Positions 1 through 8,793 of a DNA stretch of 60,794 nt are shown here, one piece after another; within the stretch, counting starts at the first letter, position 1; every line of letters begins with the position of its first letter. The DNA is taken from contig NZ_JALXVH010000009.1 in assembly GCF_025149945.1 (NCBI RefSeq), forward strand, positions 1-60,794, read 5' to 3'. The position numbers and the translations under genes were made by a program. Origin of the DNA: Kocuria sp. p3-SID1428. Lineage in GTDB: Bacteria; Actinomycetota; Actinomycetes; Actinomycetales; Micrococcaceae. Under the pieces are notes generated by a model. That model searched no databases and was not told the origin of the DNA. It was given only the letters and a program-made list of their open reading frames with translations.

Positions 1-461
1 CGTCGTCATCGGTCGAGGCCCGACGACCGCGCCTGAACTCGGTGGTGTGGCGGATCCTGCCACAGCTCATCGCCCAGCCGGCGGTCACGGTCCCCTGGGT
101 CGGCGAGCGGGGGGTGTCTCGCAGGCTGCGGCGCAGCGGGCCATCGACCAGCCGGTGCAGGCCAGCCTCCTCACGCCCGTGAACTCCCACCGCCACAACC
201 GCGTCTCGATCGCGGCAGGGACCAATCAGGCCATGGACGGTGTCATGCCGGCGGCGCGCAGGCGGAGGGGCATCCGGGCCTGATGTTCCAGCGACACACC
301 CTTCTTTCGCACCTTTCCTTGCATCGGCTCGAATATCTGGTTGTGAACGCTCTGACAAGGGAAGAACCTGGGCAACATGCCTCCCGGATTCCCATAGCAG
401 ACGAAACCTGATCACCGTGGTATCGAACGTTGAGGGACCACGAGCGTCGCCCAAGACATGA
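1..461. other. Left edge, no gene assigned
   Basis: I found no reading frame here that I can recognise. Short open frames exist on both strands (for example an open minus-strand frame running off the left edge), but none shows a familiar domain or a convincing start. Since the next 1.5 kb is a set of phage gene scraps, this stretch is probably more decayed phage DNA, but that is inference from position only. Confidence 0.4.
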
Positions 462-944
462 CTGAACAAGTCGTCTGGCAGCGGCACCAACGTCGAGTGC
501 CCCACGGCAATCGTCAGCGGCAACACCGTGGACGATGCAGCGAGCAGCGGCATCAACTTCCATAACGAGGCCGACCGCCCGGGGCGGATCACGATCACTG
601 GCAATGTCGGGCGCCGCAGCGCCAGCCACGGCATCCAGGCTCGCACCGGAGGTCGCGGCGCGACCTACCCCACCGAGTCAATGATCATCACCAGCAACCG
701 GGTGGAGGACTCGGGCGGCAACGGCATCCAAGCCGGGTGGTGGCTGACCGCCGCCGGATGGGCCGCCTACGCGCTCGCGGTGATCTTCGTGTTCCCAGGC
801 TCGGTGATCTCGTGGGGGTCGTCGCTGATGCTCACCATGGTGGGCCTAACCCGGATCGTGACACTGACGCTGATCGAGCAGGACGCGTTGCGGCTGCGGG
901 ATCAGGTGCACACGGGGCAGGTGGAGGTGGTCTCCCATGAGTGA
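462..944 (+). pseudogene. Chimeric phage remnant: tail-spike beta-helix fragment joined in frame to a holin-like membrane segment
   Basis: The frame is open from just after a stop at 459-461. Its first half carries repeating parallel beta-helix rungs of the type IVSGNTVDD..GINF, RITITGNV....HGIQAR and MIITSNRVEDSGGNGIQA, as in phage tail spikes and pectate-lyase-fold enzymes. The rungs begin upstream of the first possible start (GTG at 528), so the N-terminal part of that gene is missing. Immediately after GNGIQA the sequence changes to a hydrophobic protein with two likely membrane spans (WWLTAAGWAAYALAVIFVF and a second near residues 90-110, counted from the GTG) and a polar tail, resembling a small phage holin or lysis-cassette protein. 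The end overlaps the next gene by 8 bp, as in a lysis cassette. The join is best explained by a deletion fusing two phage genes. Neither half is likely to work as it did originally. Confidence 0.6.
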
Positions 945-1359
945 GGAGTCGATCGTCACCCTGATCGGCATGATCCTCTCCGCTGGTGTGCTGGCCCCGG
1001 GCATCGGCTGGCTGAACCGCCGCCTCGGTGACGGCGAGGCCAAGCCTGCCCCGGTGACTACGGCCGACGCTGATGCTGTGCACGCCCACCAGTCCCAGCA
1101 GCTCGTCCTCGCCTCCCTCAACGCCATGGGCGCCGCCCTGGCATCCACGCAGGGGGACCTCGAGGACACCCGGGGTGATCTCGCGCAGGAGCAGGAGCGC
1201 ACCTCCTGCCTCGAGCGCACCGTGGAATCCCTGCGGCGATCCCAGGGGCAGGACGGCGCGCTGATCCGCACGCTCACGGCGTGGGCGCGGGATGTGCACA
1301 CGCGCTGGCCGGCGCTGCGCCTTACCCGGCGGGGCCGCACCCATGAGAGGAGTCACCGC
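937..1359 (+). CDS. Small phage lysis-cassette protein: one membrane span plus coiled coil (reads through into the next gene)
   Basis: The ATG at 937 starts a protein with an N-terminal hydrophobic span (about residues 5-25) followed by a charged coiled coil (around residues 50-100, with TQGDLEDTRGDLAQEQER). This layout is common for small membrane proteins beside holin and endolysin genes in actinophages. The frame has no stop before the endolysin start at 1360. An out-of-frame TGA at 1344-1346, next to the endolysin ribosome-binding site, suggests the original stop was lost through a small upstream indel. The open frame therefore continues through the amidase to 1998, and most of that tail is out-of-frame nonsense. 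No specific family is recognised. Confidence 0.45.
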
Positions 1360-1630
1360 ATGGTGATGCTCACCGGACTCGCGGACGGGCTGCGCAAGCA
1401 CGGCCTGACCGTGATCGAGATCGACGGGTGGAAGACCCGCGGCTGGGCCGGGCGTGGGTTCTACGGCACACCCAAGGGCGGGCTGCACCACCACACGGCC
1501 ACGACCAGCGCTCGCCGCTACAGCACCGGGTCGCCGACGCTGAACATGCTGATCAGCGGCCGCTCCGACCTCCCCGGCCCGTTGTGCAACCTCGCCTTCG
1601 GGCGCGGCGGCGCCGTGGCCTTGACCGCCT
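1360..1630 (+). pseudogene. N-terminal fragment of a phage N-acetylmuramoyl-L-alanine amidase (endolysin)
   Basis: AGGAG at about 1348-1352 precedes the ATG at 1360. The product begins MVMLTGLADGLRKHGLTVIE and continues to the zinc-ligand segment GGLHHHTATTS and then LPGPLCNLAFGRGGAV, the arrangement of PGRP/amidase_2-type endolysins of actinophages that cleave the amide between muramic acid and L-alanine. After about residue 88 the sequence stops resembling an amidase. The second half of the fold, with the remaining zinc ligand and the wall-binding domain, is absent. The open frame runs on to 1998, but its later residues (proline-, serine- and arginine-rich) are an out-of-frame reading of a different fragment. 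This is a truncated gene in a decayed prophage. Confidence 0.65.
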
Positions 1631-1847
1631 ACTCAAGCGCGACCCGGCCCGAGGCCCCCTGCCCCCGCAGGTCAACGCACTGGCCGACACCGGGGAGTAC
1701 GCCTCGAACCTCGCGCCCCCCGAGCAGATCCCCTCCGATGGCCTCGTCCTCGCTGAGGACCAGGCCATCACCGACGAACCCGCTCCCAGCTCCACAGACC
1801 TCGACGACCCGGTCGCCCGCCTGCGCTCGCAGGTCGGCGGGTCCTGA
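1625..1847 (+). pseudogene. C-terminal fragment of an unidentified protein
   Basis: In the frame one base away from the amidase scrap, the sequence reads as a natural-looking acidic protein tail (RLLKRDPARGPLPPQVNALA ... STDLDDPVARLRSQVGGS) ending at 1847. It has no start of its own, so I read it as the end of another gene joined to the amidase scrap by a deletion. A terminator-like hairpin follows at 1868-1891. The parent family is not recognised. Confidence 0.35.
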
Positions 1848-1867
1848 CCCCGGCACGAACACGGCCC

Positions 1868-1891
1868 CCCTCTCGCTGCTCAGCGGGAGGG
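1868..1891 (+). terminator. Hairpin after the phage fragments
   Basis: CCCTCTCGCTG pairs with CAGCGGGAGGG across a 2-base loop (11-bp stem with one G-T wobble). It lies 20 bp after the preceding stop. There is only a weak T-rich stretch afterwards. Confidence 0.35.
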
Positions 1892-1994
1892 AACCGTTTC
1901 GTCGTGTCCGGAGGCACAGAGCGGGCTCACTGGACGGCCGTGACTACGATGAACTTGCCCTTCCCCTGGTGCCCCCCGTCCCGAAGGCCCCCCA

Positions 1995-3705
1995 ATGAAC
2001 CTTGATCCCAGTCGCCTCGATCTCGCTGCTGCGGCGCGGCAAGCTGCCGGCAAGGCCTACGCGCGCCCAGTGGATCTGGCGCAGCGTCTGGAGACCCATC
2101 GTGCTGGCGTGCTGCGGTTGCCGCCGCATCCTGACTGGTCCGGTGACGTGCTGGACTGGGCGGCTGATCCGTTCAGCGATCGGAACTGGCAATTCCAGCA
2201 CCACACGTTGCGCTGGCTCGCGCCCGTGCTGTGGGCTGCGCTGGATGGGGACGAGCAGGCGCGCGCCGAGTGGCTGGCAACAGCCCAGTCCTGGTTCGAG
2301 GCCAATGTGCCCGCGTCGAAGGCGGCGTCGTCCTTCGCCTGGAAGGACATGGCAGACGGGAATCGGGCGATCAACCTGTCTCTTGGTGCCGCGCTGGTCG
2401 GCCAGGAGGATGCCTGGTTCGTGGAGCTGTTGGAGGCCCATCGGGATTGGCTGATGGACGAGTCCCACATCGTGGGCAAGAACCATGGCCTGCACCAGCA
2501 TGCGGGGCTGTTCGTGGTCGGAGCCGTCCTGCGTGATGGTGCCGCGATGGATACGGCGGTGGAGCGGATGACGGCGCAGTTCACCACGACGTTCGACGAG
2601 CAGGGGTGCAATGACGAGGGGTCGGCGGCGTACCACCAGATGAATCTGGCGTGGTGGTCGCAGGCTTGGGATCGTGTGGCGCTTGAGGGACGGCCTATCC
2701 CTGAGGCGGTGCGGGCCAGCATGGCCGCCGCTGAGGACGTCTTGGTGCACCTGGCTCAGCCTGATGGTCGGATTCCTCAGATCGGGGACTCTGCTCGCGG
2801 GCCTCTGCGCCCCGGGCATGGGCCGCTTGCCGAGTTCGTGGCGAGTCAGGGCAGGCGAGGCACCCGCCCGGAGGGCACGGTGCGGGTCCTCGACGGAGGG
2901 TACGTCCTGTCCCGTAGCGGGTGGGGCGAGTCTCGGCCGATCGCTGATGAGTCCCACATGGTGCTGCGTCACGGGCGAGACGTTCGGGCGCATGCGCACC
3001 ACGATTTGGGCAGCGTGCACCTCTACTCGCAGGGCACGCCGTGGCTGGTCGATGGGGGGGTTCCATAGCTATCAGCCGAAGGATCCCACCCGGAAGTACC
3101 TGCATTCGCGCGCGGCCCACAACGTGGCCGTGATCCCTGGCCTCGAGCACGACGACAGCGCCGATGTGCGACTGGAGCGCGCTGAGGTCACGGGCGAGGC
3201 GCACGACTTCGTTCTGGCGGACCTCGGCTATTCCGAGGTCTCTCTGCGCAGACGTGTGACGTATCTCGTCGAGCTCGACTGCTGGATCGTGTGGGACTCC
3301 GCGGACAGCCCCGAGCGTCGCTTGGTTCAGCAGTGGCAGGTCGAGCCGGGGGTCACCGTGCAGCTGCGAGATCGCGGGTTCAGGCTCCGGTCGTCGCGCA
3401 GCGCGCTGAACATGACGTGGCTCGGTGCCGCGCCGCGACTGCGTCGTCATCAGGCTGTCGAAGGCGATCAGCACGGGTGGATCGGGACCCGATGGAAGAC
3501 CTCGGTGCCGAGCAATCTCCTCACGGCAGAGGCCGTAGCTGGCCCTCGAGGTGCTGCGGTGCTGGTCGCCCCTGCTGGGCGGGAGCCTCTGGGGGTCGTG
3601 GACTCCTATGTCACGTCTCAGGGCGCCCTGACGGCAAGCCTCATCCGTGGCAGGCACGTCTGGGCCCTGAGCATCGACGAAGATGTCTCGGTCCGCGAGT
3701 CCTGA
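1995..3705 (+). pseudogene. Heparinase II/III-like (alginate-lyase-fold) protein, frameshifted in a G tract
   Basis: Starting at the ATG at 1995, the product is an (alpha/alpha)-toroid plus beta-sandwich protein of the heparinase II/III superfamily. Diagnostic stretches are NWQFQHHTLRW (near residue 63), NHGLHQHAGLFV, GCNDEGSAAYHQMNLAWW and HAHHDLGSVHLYSQGTPWLV. The frame breaks at 3054-3060, where GAT is followed by seven Gs. With six Gs the protein reads on as LVDGGFHSYQPKD to the stop at 3703-3705, giving about 570 residues. It is clearly a paralogue of the first third of the fusion protein encoded at 30448-35841, which has matching blocks (NWQFQHHALRW, GANDEGAVEYHRLNLAWW, YNYEPKDPFRRHLRSR). 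No signal peptide is visible, so the site of action would be the cytoplasm unless exported otherwise. Either a true one-base insertion or a homopolymer sequencing error is possible; the latter would make this an intact gene. Confidence 0.8.
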
Positions 3706-3720
3706 CCGGGCCTAGTCCAG

Positions 3721-4843
3721 CTAGGCCGCCGCCAGGGCGTCGGGGTCGTCGGCGAGGTGGCCGTAGCGGTCGCTGGTGGTCTTGATGGACTCGTGCCCCA
3801 GTCGTCGCTGGATCACGGTCAGCGGCACCTCGGCGGCGATCAGCCATGAGGCGTGCGTGTGCCGCCGGTCGTGGATCCTCGGCCGCGCCCGCAGCTGGTC
3901 GCCGAGCTCGTCCAGCGCTGGCCCCCGGGCACGGTGCAGCTCCTGGATGGACAGCCGCCCGCCGTGCACGGATGGGAAGACCAGGCCCCTGGGCCCGATC
4001 TCGTGGTGCTCGAGGTGCTCGGCCAGCCGCTGGGCGAGCCGGGACGGCAGAGTCACGGTGCGGCGGCCGCGCTGGGTCTTGGGCGCACCGACGACGAACC
4101 GCCCGTCGGCGGCCGGGTCGGTCTTCCATGCCTTCGACACCGACACCACTCCCCTGCCACCGCCATCCCCTGCGCCGGCGCTCGCGGCGTCGGGCAGGGT
4201 GAGGTCGGCGCCGCGCAGTGCGGTGGCCTCGCCGAAGCGCAGCCCGATGCCGGCCAGGAAATCGACCAGCGTGGCCGTGCATGGCGGCAGCGCCGCGGTC
4301 ATCTGCTCGAGCTCGGCACGGGTGAGGAACACGGGCTCGCGCACGACCTCGCCGCGGGGTGGCTGCACGCCCTTGGCGACGTTGCCGGGGATCAGGCCGT
4401 CGACCACAGCGGTGCTCAGCGCCGCGGAGAGCAGCGCCTGGATGTTCTTCTTGGTTCTTGGCCGCCCCGGCCATCCCGTTGAGCCAGGCGGCGACGTCGC
4501 GCCGCGTGAGGGTATCCACGGGCACGGCCCCGAGCACGGGCACGATGTGCCGGGCGGCCATGGCCCTGTAGCGGGCCCGGGTGTCGGGACCGATCGCCGT
4601 GAGCTGGTCGATGTGCGCGGTGAGCACCGCGTCCACGGTCGGCGAGCTCGGGCGCAGCCGTGAGGCGGCCTGGGCGGCCAGCGCGAAGCTGTTCCCGTTG
4701 GCGTTGAGGAAGTCCGACAGCTCTTCGGCGTCGCGGCGGGTGGCCAGCGTCCTGGTCGTCCGCTTGACCGTCTTGGGCTCGACCCACCGGACGACGAACG
4801 CGGTCGTGCCGTCCTTGCGCGGACGCTCTCTGACGAAGGCCAC
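3721..4843 (-). pseudogene. int: Tyrosine recombinase / phage integrase, frameshifted
   Basis: Read from the GTG at 4843, the N-terminal half (VAFVRERPRKDGTTAFVVRW, then a SAM-like core-binding domain ending near NGMAGAAK) lies in one frame. From 4452-4458 downwards the protein continues in another frame as TKKNIQALLSAALSTAVVDG through the catalytic domain. The catalytic residues are present: Arg in GIGLRFGEATAL, His-x-x-Arg in HDRRHTHASWLI, His in LGHESIKTT and the nucleophile Tyr in SDRYGHL. One extra A in the codons for AK(T)KKN explains the break. The gene sits directly beside tRNA-Leu with its start facing the tRNA 3' end, the usual arrangement for an element integrated in a tRNA gene. 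As written it would not give a working integrase. Confidence 0.85.
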
Positions 4844-4872
4844 GGCACCAGAACCTGGACGCCGTGCCAGTG

Positions 4873-4907
4873 AAAAAGCCCCTCGTGCCAACTGGCACGA
4901 GGGGCTT
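4873..4907 (-). terminator. Rho-independent terminator after tRNA-Leu
   Basis: A perfect 14-bp inverted repeat (AAGCCCCTCGTGCC / GGCACGAGGGGCTT) with a 4-base loop is followed, on the minus strand, by a run of Ts. It lies 26 bp beyond the 3' end of tRNA-Leu and upstream of the integrase start. Confidence 0.85.
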
Positions 4908-4932
4908 CCTGCCCTGACTAGGGCGAACACTG

Positions 4933-5018
4933 TGCGCGGAGGGGGACTTGAACCCCCACCCTCTAATACGAGGACTAGCACCTCAAGCTAGCGCGTCTGC
5001 CTATTCCGCCACCCGCGC
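4933..5018 (-). tRNA. tRNA-Leu (anticodon GAG)
   Basis: The reverse strand folds as an 86-nt class II tRNA. The acceptor stem is GCGCGGG / TCCGCGC with discriminator A. The anticodon stem is CTAGC / GCTAG around the loop TTGAGGT, giving anticodon GAG. There is a long variable arm and a T arm GGGGG TTCAAGT CCCCC. No CCA is encoded, as usual in actinobacteria. It is the likely attachment site of the element to the left, because the integrase lies next to its 3' end. Confidence 0.95.
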
Positions 5019-5070
5019 GGGTGACTCACGATCCTGCCGGGAACCGGCCGGTCGCTGAGCAACGCGGACT

Positions 5071-5099
5071 ACTTTAGCACAGCCTGGGGCTCTCCAGAG
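5071..5099 (-). promoter_or_regulatory. Possible tRNA-Leu promoter
   Basis: On the minus strand TAAAGT (5076-5071) fits a -10 element (TAnnnT), placing a start about 46 nt before the tRNA. The -35 region is weak (CTCTGG). This is a guess from motif and distance. Confidence 0.3.
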
Positions 5100-5106
5100 A
5101 CGCGAA

Positions 5107-5143
5107 CGGGCCGCCGGCTCCCCCGAGGGGAATCGGCGGCCCG
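5107..5143 (-). terminator. Hairpin terminator after glgA
   Basis: CGGGCCGCCG pairs perfectly with CGGCGGCCCG (10 bp) around a 17-base loop, starting 14 bp after the glgA stop. There is no T run, so it may be an intrinsic-like or stabilising hairpin. Confidence 0.5.
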
Positions 5144-5157
5144 CGAGCCGGAAGCGA

Positions 5158-6360
5158 TCAGTTCCGCTCGATCGCGGCCCGGTAGACCTCCAGGGTGCGC
5201 TCAGCGATGGCCTCCCAGGCGAAGTGCTCCTCGGCGCGCTTGCGCCCGGCGCGGCCCATCTCCCGCGCCCGCTCGGGATCGGAGAGGACGTCGGTCAGCG
5301 CGGCGGCGAAGTCCGAGACGAACTTCTCGGGATCCAGCGGGGTGCCGGAGCCGTCGTCGACCTGCTCGATCTCGACCAGGCGGCCGGTCTCGCCGTCCAC
5401 GACCACCTCGGGGATGCCGCCGGTGGCGGTGGCCACCACGGCGGAGCCGCAGGCCATGGCCTCGAGATTCACGATGCCCAGCGGCTCGTAGATCGACGGG
5501 CAGGCGAAGGCGGTGGCGTGGGAGAGGATCTGGATGACCTCCCGGCGCGGGAGCATCTTCTCGATCAGGACCACGCCGTCGCGGGTGGACTTGAGCTCGT
5601 CGATCAGCTGGTTGACCTCGGCACCGAGCTCGGGGGTGTCGGCGGCACCGGCGCACAGCACGAGCTGGACGGACGGATCGAGCTGCTTCATGGCACGCAG
5701 CAGGAAGGGCACGCCCTTCTGCCGGGTCACGCGCCCCACGAACGCCACGGACGGCCGGGACGGGTCGATCCCGTAGGTCTCCAGGACATCGGTGGACTCG
5801 TCGCGGTCCCACTGCTCGACGTCGATCCCGTTGTGGACGGTGTGCACCTTCTCGGGGTCGACCTCCGGGTAGGAGCGCAGGATGTCGCGACGCATGCCGT
5901 CCGACACGGCGATGATCGCGGAGGCGCCCATGTACGCGGTCTTCTCCACGAACGACGACAGCGCGTACCCGCCGGCCAGCTGCTCGGCCTTCCACGGGCG
6001 CAGCGGCTCGAGCGAGTGGGCGGAGACCACGTGCGGGATGCCGTGCATGAGCCCGGCCAGGTGCCCGGCGAAGTTGGCGTACCAGGTGTGGGAGTGGACC
6101 AGGTCGGCGCCGGCGATGTCGTCGACCATGGTCAGGTCCGTGCCCAGCGTCTCGAGCGCGGCATTGGCGCCCTCGAGGTCGGCGGGCACGGGGTAGGCCT
6201 TCACGGTCGCGCCGTGGAAGTCCGGCTCGCGAGGCTCGCCGAAGCAGCGGACGTTCAGGTCCACCAGCGGGGCCAGGACCCGGGACAGCTCGGCCACGTG
6301 GACGCCGGCGCCTCCGTAGATGGCGGGCGGGAACTCTTTGGAGATGATGTCGATGCGCAC
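5158..6360 (-). CDS. glgA: GT4-type glycogen synthase / maltose-1-phosphate synthase
   Basis: A 400-residue GT-B glycosyltransferase of the short actinobacterial GlgA/GlgM type. The N-terminal glucan/donor motif reads IISKEFPPAIYGGAGVHV, followed by VHSHTWYANFAGHLAG. The C-terminal half carries VAFVGRVTRQKGV and the nucleotide-sugar site CPSIYEPLGIVNLEAMACG. Enzymes of this family use ADP-glucose to extend alpha-1,4-glucan or, as shown for mycobacterial GlgM, to make maltose 1-phosphate. The sequence alone does not tell which. I place the start at the GTG at 6360 (VRIDIISKEF) because the 20 residues upstream of it are unrelated to the family. The divergent neighbour is glgC, which supplies ADP-glucose. 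Confidence 0.93.
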   Translation of the reverse strand: MRIDIISKEFPPAIYGGAGVHVAELSRVLAPLVDLNVRCFGEPREPDFHGATVKAYPVPADLEGANAALETLGTDLTMVDDIAGADLVHSHTWYANFAGHLAGLMHGIPHVVSAHSLEPLRPWKAEQLAGGYALSSFVEKTAYMGASAIIAVSDGMRRDILRSYPEVDPEKVHTVHNGIDVEQWDRDESTDVLETYGIDPSRPSVAFVGRVTRQKGVPFLLRAMKQLDPSVQLVLCAGAADTPELGAEVNQLIDELKSTRDGVVLIEKMLPRREVIQILSHATAFACPSIYEPLGIVNLEAMACGSAVVATATGGIPEVVVDGETGRLVEIEQVDDGSGTPLDPEKFVSDFAAALTDVLSDPERAREMGRAGRKRAEEHFAWEAIAERTLEVYRAAIERN

Positions 6361-6614
6361 GTGATCGACACTACAGTCCCCCGCCCGCACTGCCCATATG
6401 CGGACGCCGGATTCACCCACGTCGCACCGTCACGGAGACCTTCGCGCGTCCAGCCGTCGACCGACGCGAGAATGCGCGTGCAAATTGCGGCAAGGCGGCT
6501 TCCCATCGGCCCCGATTCAAGGTTGAGTAACCCCGGGTGCGCGGACGTGATCTGCGCCTCCTCTGGGGGCGGGGCCCCTGGGACGACGACGTCTTCCACA
6601 CGAGAGGTTCCATC
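6361..6614. promoter_or_regulatory. Divergent glgA-glgC intergenic region
   Basis: This 254-bp gap must hold the promoters of both glycogen genes. GAGAGG at 6602-6607 is a good ribosome-binding site for glgC, 7 bases before its ATG. I see no convincing -35/-10 pair or operator. Confidence 0.4.
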
Positions 6615-7850
6615 ATGGTGCGACCGAATGTCCTTGCCATCGTTCTGGCTGGCGGCGAGGGCAAGCGCCTGATGCCGCTGACGGAGGACCGGGCCAAGCC
6701 CGCGGTCCCGTTCGGCGGCTCGTACCGGCTGATCGACTTCGCGCTGTCCAACCTGGTGAACTCCGGCTATCTGCAGGTGGTCGTGCTCACCCAGTACAAG
6801 TCGCACTCCATGGACCGCCACCTCTCGGAGACCTGGCGCCTGTCCACCCTGCTGGGCAACTACATCGCCTCGGTCCCGGCCCAGCAGCGCTCCGGCAAGG
6901 ACTGGTTCCTGGGCTCGGCCAACGCGATCTTCCAGTCCATGAACCTGATCGACGACGCCCGCCCCGACTACGTGGTGGTCGTGGGCGCGGATCACGTCTA
7001 CCGCATGGACTTCTCCCAGATGCTCGACTTCCACATCGAGAAGGGCGCCAAGGCCACGGTGGCCGGCGTGCGGCAGCCGATGTCGCTCGTGCAGTCCTTC
7101 GGCGTGATCGAGACGGATCAGCAGGACTCCTCCCGCATCACCCAGTTCGTGGAGAAGCCCGAGACCACGCAGCCGCTGGCCGATGACCCGGGCCAGTTCC
7201 TGGCCTCCATGGGCAACTACATCTTCACCGCCGACGCCCTGGTGGAGGCCCTGCGCGAGGACGACCAGCGCGAGGACTCCAAGCACGACATGGGCGGCGA
7301 CATCATGCCGTACTTCGCCGATCGAGGAGAGGCCGCCGTCTATGACTTCACGTTCAACGACGTCCCCGGATCGACCGATCGCGACCGCCAGTACTGGCGC
7401 GATGTCGGCACCCTGGACTCCTACTACGACGCCCACATGGACCTGCTGCGGCCCATGCCGATCTTCAACCTCTACAACGAGCAGTGGCGGATCTTCACCC
7501 ACCAGGTCGTCGCACCGCCGGCCAAGCTGGTGCGCGGGCCGTACCACGAGGGCGGCGTGGCCACGGACTCGATCCTCTCTCCCGGCGTCATCGTGGCCGG
7601 CGGACGGGTGCAGGAGTCGATCCTCTCGCCGCGCGTGCAGGTGAGCAATCACGCCCGCGTGGCCGAGTCGGTGCTGATGCACAACGTCAAGGTCGAGGAC
7701 GACGCCGTCGTGGAGCGCTGCATCGTGGACAAGAACGTCGTGATCCCTCAGGGCGTGCGCGTGGGCGTGAACCTGCAGGAGGACCGCGAGCGCGGCCTCA
7801 CCGTCACGGAGTCCGGGATCACGGTGATCCCCAAGAACTTCACGTTCTGA
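6615..7850 (+). CDS. glgC: Glucose-1-phosphate adenylyltransferase (ADP-glucose pyrophosphorylase)
   Basis: A 411-residue protein that makes ADP-glucose from ATP and glucose 1-phosphate, the committed step of bacterial glycogen synthesis. The nucleotidyltransferase signature is at the N terminus ([20 protein letters not shown], then [19 protein letters not shown]). The catalytic Asp lies in [12 protein letters not shown], the glucose-1-phosphate site in FVEKPE, and [19 protein letters not shown] is typical. The C-terminal part is a left-handed beta-helix with hexapeptide-like repeats ([20 protein letters not shown]). The ATG at 6615 is chosen over upstream in-frame codons because of the ribosome-binding site and because homology starts at [14 protein letters not shown]. 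Confidence 0.97.
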   Translation: MVRPNVLAIVLAGGEGKRLMPLTEDRAKPAVPFGGSYRLIDFALSNLVNSGYLQVVVLTQYKSHSMDRHLSETWRLSTLLGNYIASVPAQQRSGKDWFLGSANAIFQSMNLIDDARPDYVVVVGADHVYRMDFSQMLDFHIEKGAKATVAGVRQPMSLVQSFGVIETDQQDSSRITQFVEKPETTQPLADDPGQFLASMGNYIFTADALVEALREDDQREDSKHDMGGDIMPYFADRGEAAVYDFTFNDVPGSTDRDRQYWRDVGTLDSYYDAHMDLLRPMPIFNLYNEQWRIFTHQVVAPPAKLVRGPYHEGGVATDSILSPGVIVAGGRVQESILSPRVQVSNHARVAESVLMHNVKVEDDAVVERCIVDKNVVIPQGVRVGVNLQEDRERGLTVTESGITVIPKNFTF

Positions 7851-7882
7851 TCCGCAGGACGGCCTGGCCCGGCCGCTGACGA

Positions 7883-7916
7883 CGAAGGCGCCGACCCCTC
7901 GGGGCCGGCGCCTTCG
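7883..7916. terminator. Bidirectional terminator between glgC and the transglutaminase operon
   Basis: CGAAGGCGCCGACCCC and GGGGCCGGCGCCTTCG form a 16-bp stem with one mismatch and a 2-base loop between two convergent genes. Confidence 0.7.
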
Positions 7917-7935
7917 CGCATCCGCGATGGATCCC

Positions 7936-8793
7936 TCAGGAGACCCGGGTGATCTCCACCGTGACCTCGAGGGACTCGGTGGACGAGCCGCCGGTGAGCA
8001 TGCCCTTCAGCGGGGGGACGTCGCGGTAGTCGCGGCCGTGGCCGACCTTGACGTGGCTGTCGTCCAGCGCCTTGTGGTTGGTGGGGTCATAGGCCCGCCA
8101 GTCGCCGTCCCACCATTCGAGCCAGGCGTGGGACTCCCCCGCCACGGTCTGCCCGATCCCGGCGTCCTCGTCCGGGTGGATGTAACCGGAGACGTAGCGT
8201 GCCGGGATCCCGAGCTCCCGCAGCAGCGCGATGGCCACGTGGGAGAGGTCCTGGCACACGCCCTTGGCGTCGCTCCACACGGCGTCGGCGTCGGTGTGCA
8301 CGCCGGTGACGCCCGATTCGTAGGCGACCCGTTCGGCGATCCGGCGCAGGATCTCCCGGGCTGCGGCATCGGGCGTCTCGGCGGTCTCGCGCACCTGCTC
8401 GGCCACGGCCTTGAGCTCCTCGCCGGCCGCGGTCAGCGAGGTCGGCGCGATGTACTCGGCCTGTGTATCCAGCAGGTGCGGGTCCCGCAGCTGCTCCCAG
8501 CCCACCTTCTCGACGTCGGTCTCCGCAGCCGCGGAGCGGTCCACGTCCACAGTGGCCGAGGAGCGCACCTCGAGCACAGTATGGCGATGCGGGATGTCGA
8601 AGTCCGCCACGCGCGTGCCGAAGTAGTCGACGTAGTTGTGGATCGACGCCGACGACGGCTTCACCGCCAGCTCTGCGGTGATCACGTGCTGCTCGTCGTC
8701 GCTGACCGGGGTCATCCGGGCCTCGTTGTGGGAGCGCGAGACGGTGCTTTCGTAGGTGTAGCGGGTGATGTGATCGATCTTGAGCCTGCTCAC
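7936..8793 (-). CDS. Transglutaminase-like protein with N-terminal beta domain (ATP-grasp/alpha-E cassette)
   Basis: A 285-residue protein. Residues 1-80 form the bacterial transglutaminase N-terminal beta region (LKIDHITRYTYESTVSRSHN). The C-terminal half is a transglutaminase/protease-like core with the Cys-His-Asp triad visible as KGVCQDLSHVA, GESHAWLEWW and YDPTNH. The GTG start at 8793 overlaps the stop of the alpha-E gene in GTGA, so the two are translationally coupled. In many bacteria this family travels with an alpha-E protein and a circularly permuted ATP-grasp protein. A joint role in making or cleaving a small peptide-like product has been predicted from comparative genomics, but I know of no settled substrate. 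It probably acts in the cytoplasm, as no signal peptide is seen. Confidence 0.85.
   Translation of the reverse strand: MSRLKIDHITRYTYESTVSRSHNEARMTPVSDDEQHVITAELAVKPSSASIHNYVDYFGTRVADFDIPHRHTVLEVRSSATVDVDRSAAAETDVEKVGWEQLRDPHLLDTQAEYIAPTSLTAAGEELKAVAEQVRETAETPDAAAREILRRIAERVAYESGVTGVHTDADAVWSDAKGVCQDLSHVAIALLRELGIPARYVSGYIHPDEDAGIGQTVAGESHAWLEWWDGDWRAYDPTNHKALDDSHVKVGHGRDYRDVPPLKGMLTGGSSTESLEVTVEITRVS

Noticed and set aside
47..283. A possible 78-residue gene at the left edge
   Set aside because: Low-complexity Ala/Arg/Gly composition, no ribosome-binding site, no match to known phage proteins by eye.
1995..3705. Reading the heparinase-like gene as a deliberate programmed frameshift
   Set aside because: The G7 tract could slip, but there is no upstream ribosome-binding-like stimulator or downstream structure that I can see; mutation or sequencing error is simpler.
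6361..6420. A GTG start for glgA 20 codons further upstream
   Set aside because: The extra residues do not resemble the GlgA N terminus, which begins at VRIDIISKEFPPAIYGG from 6360.
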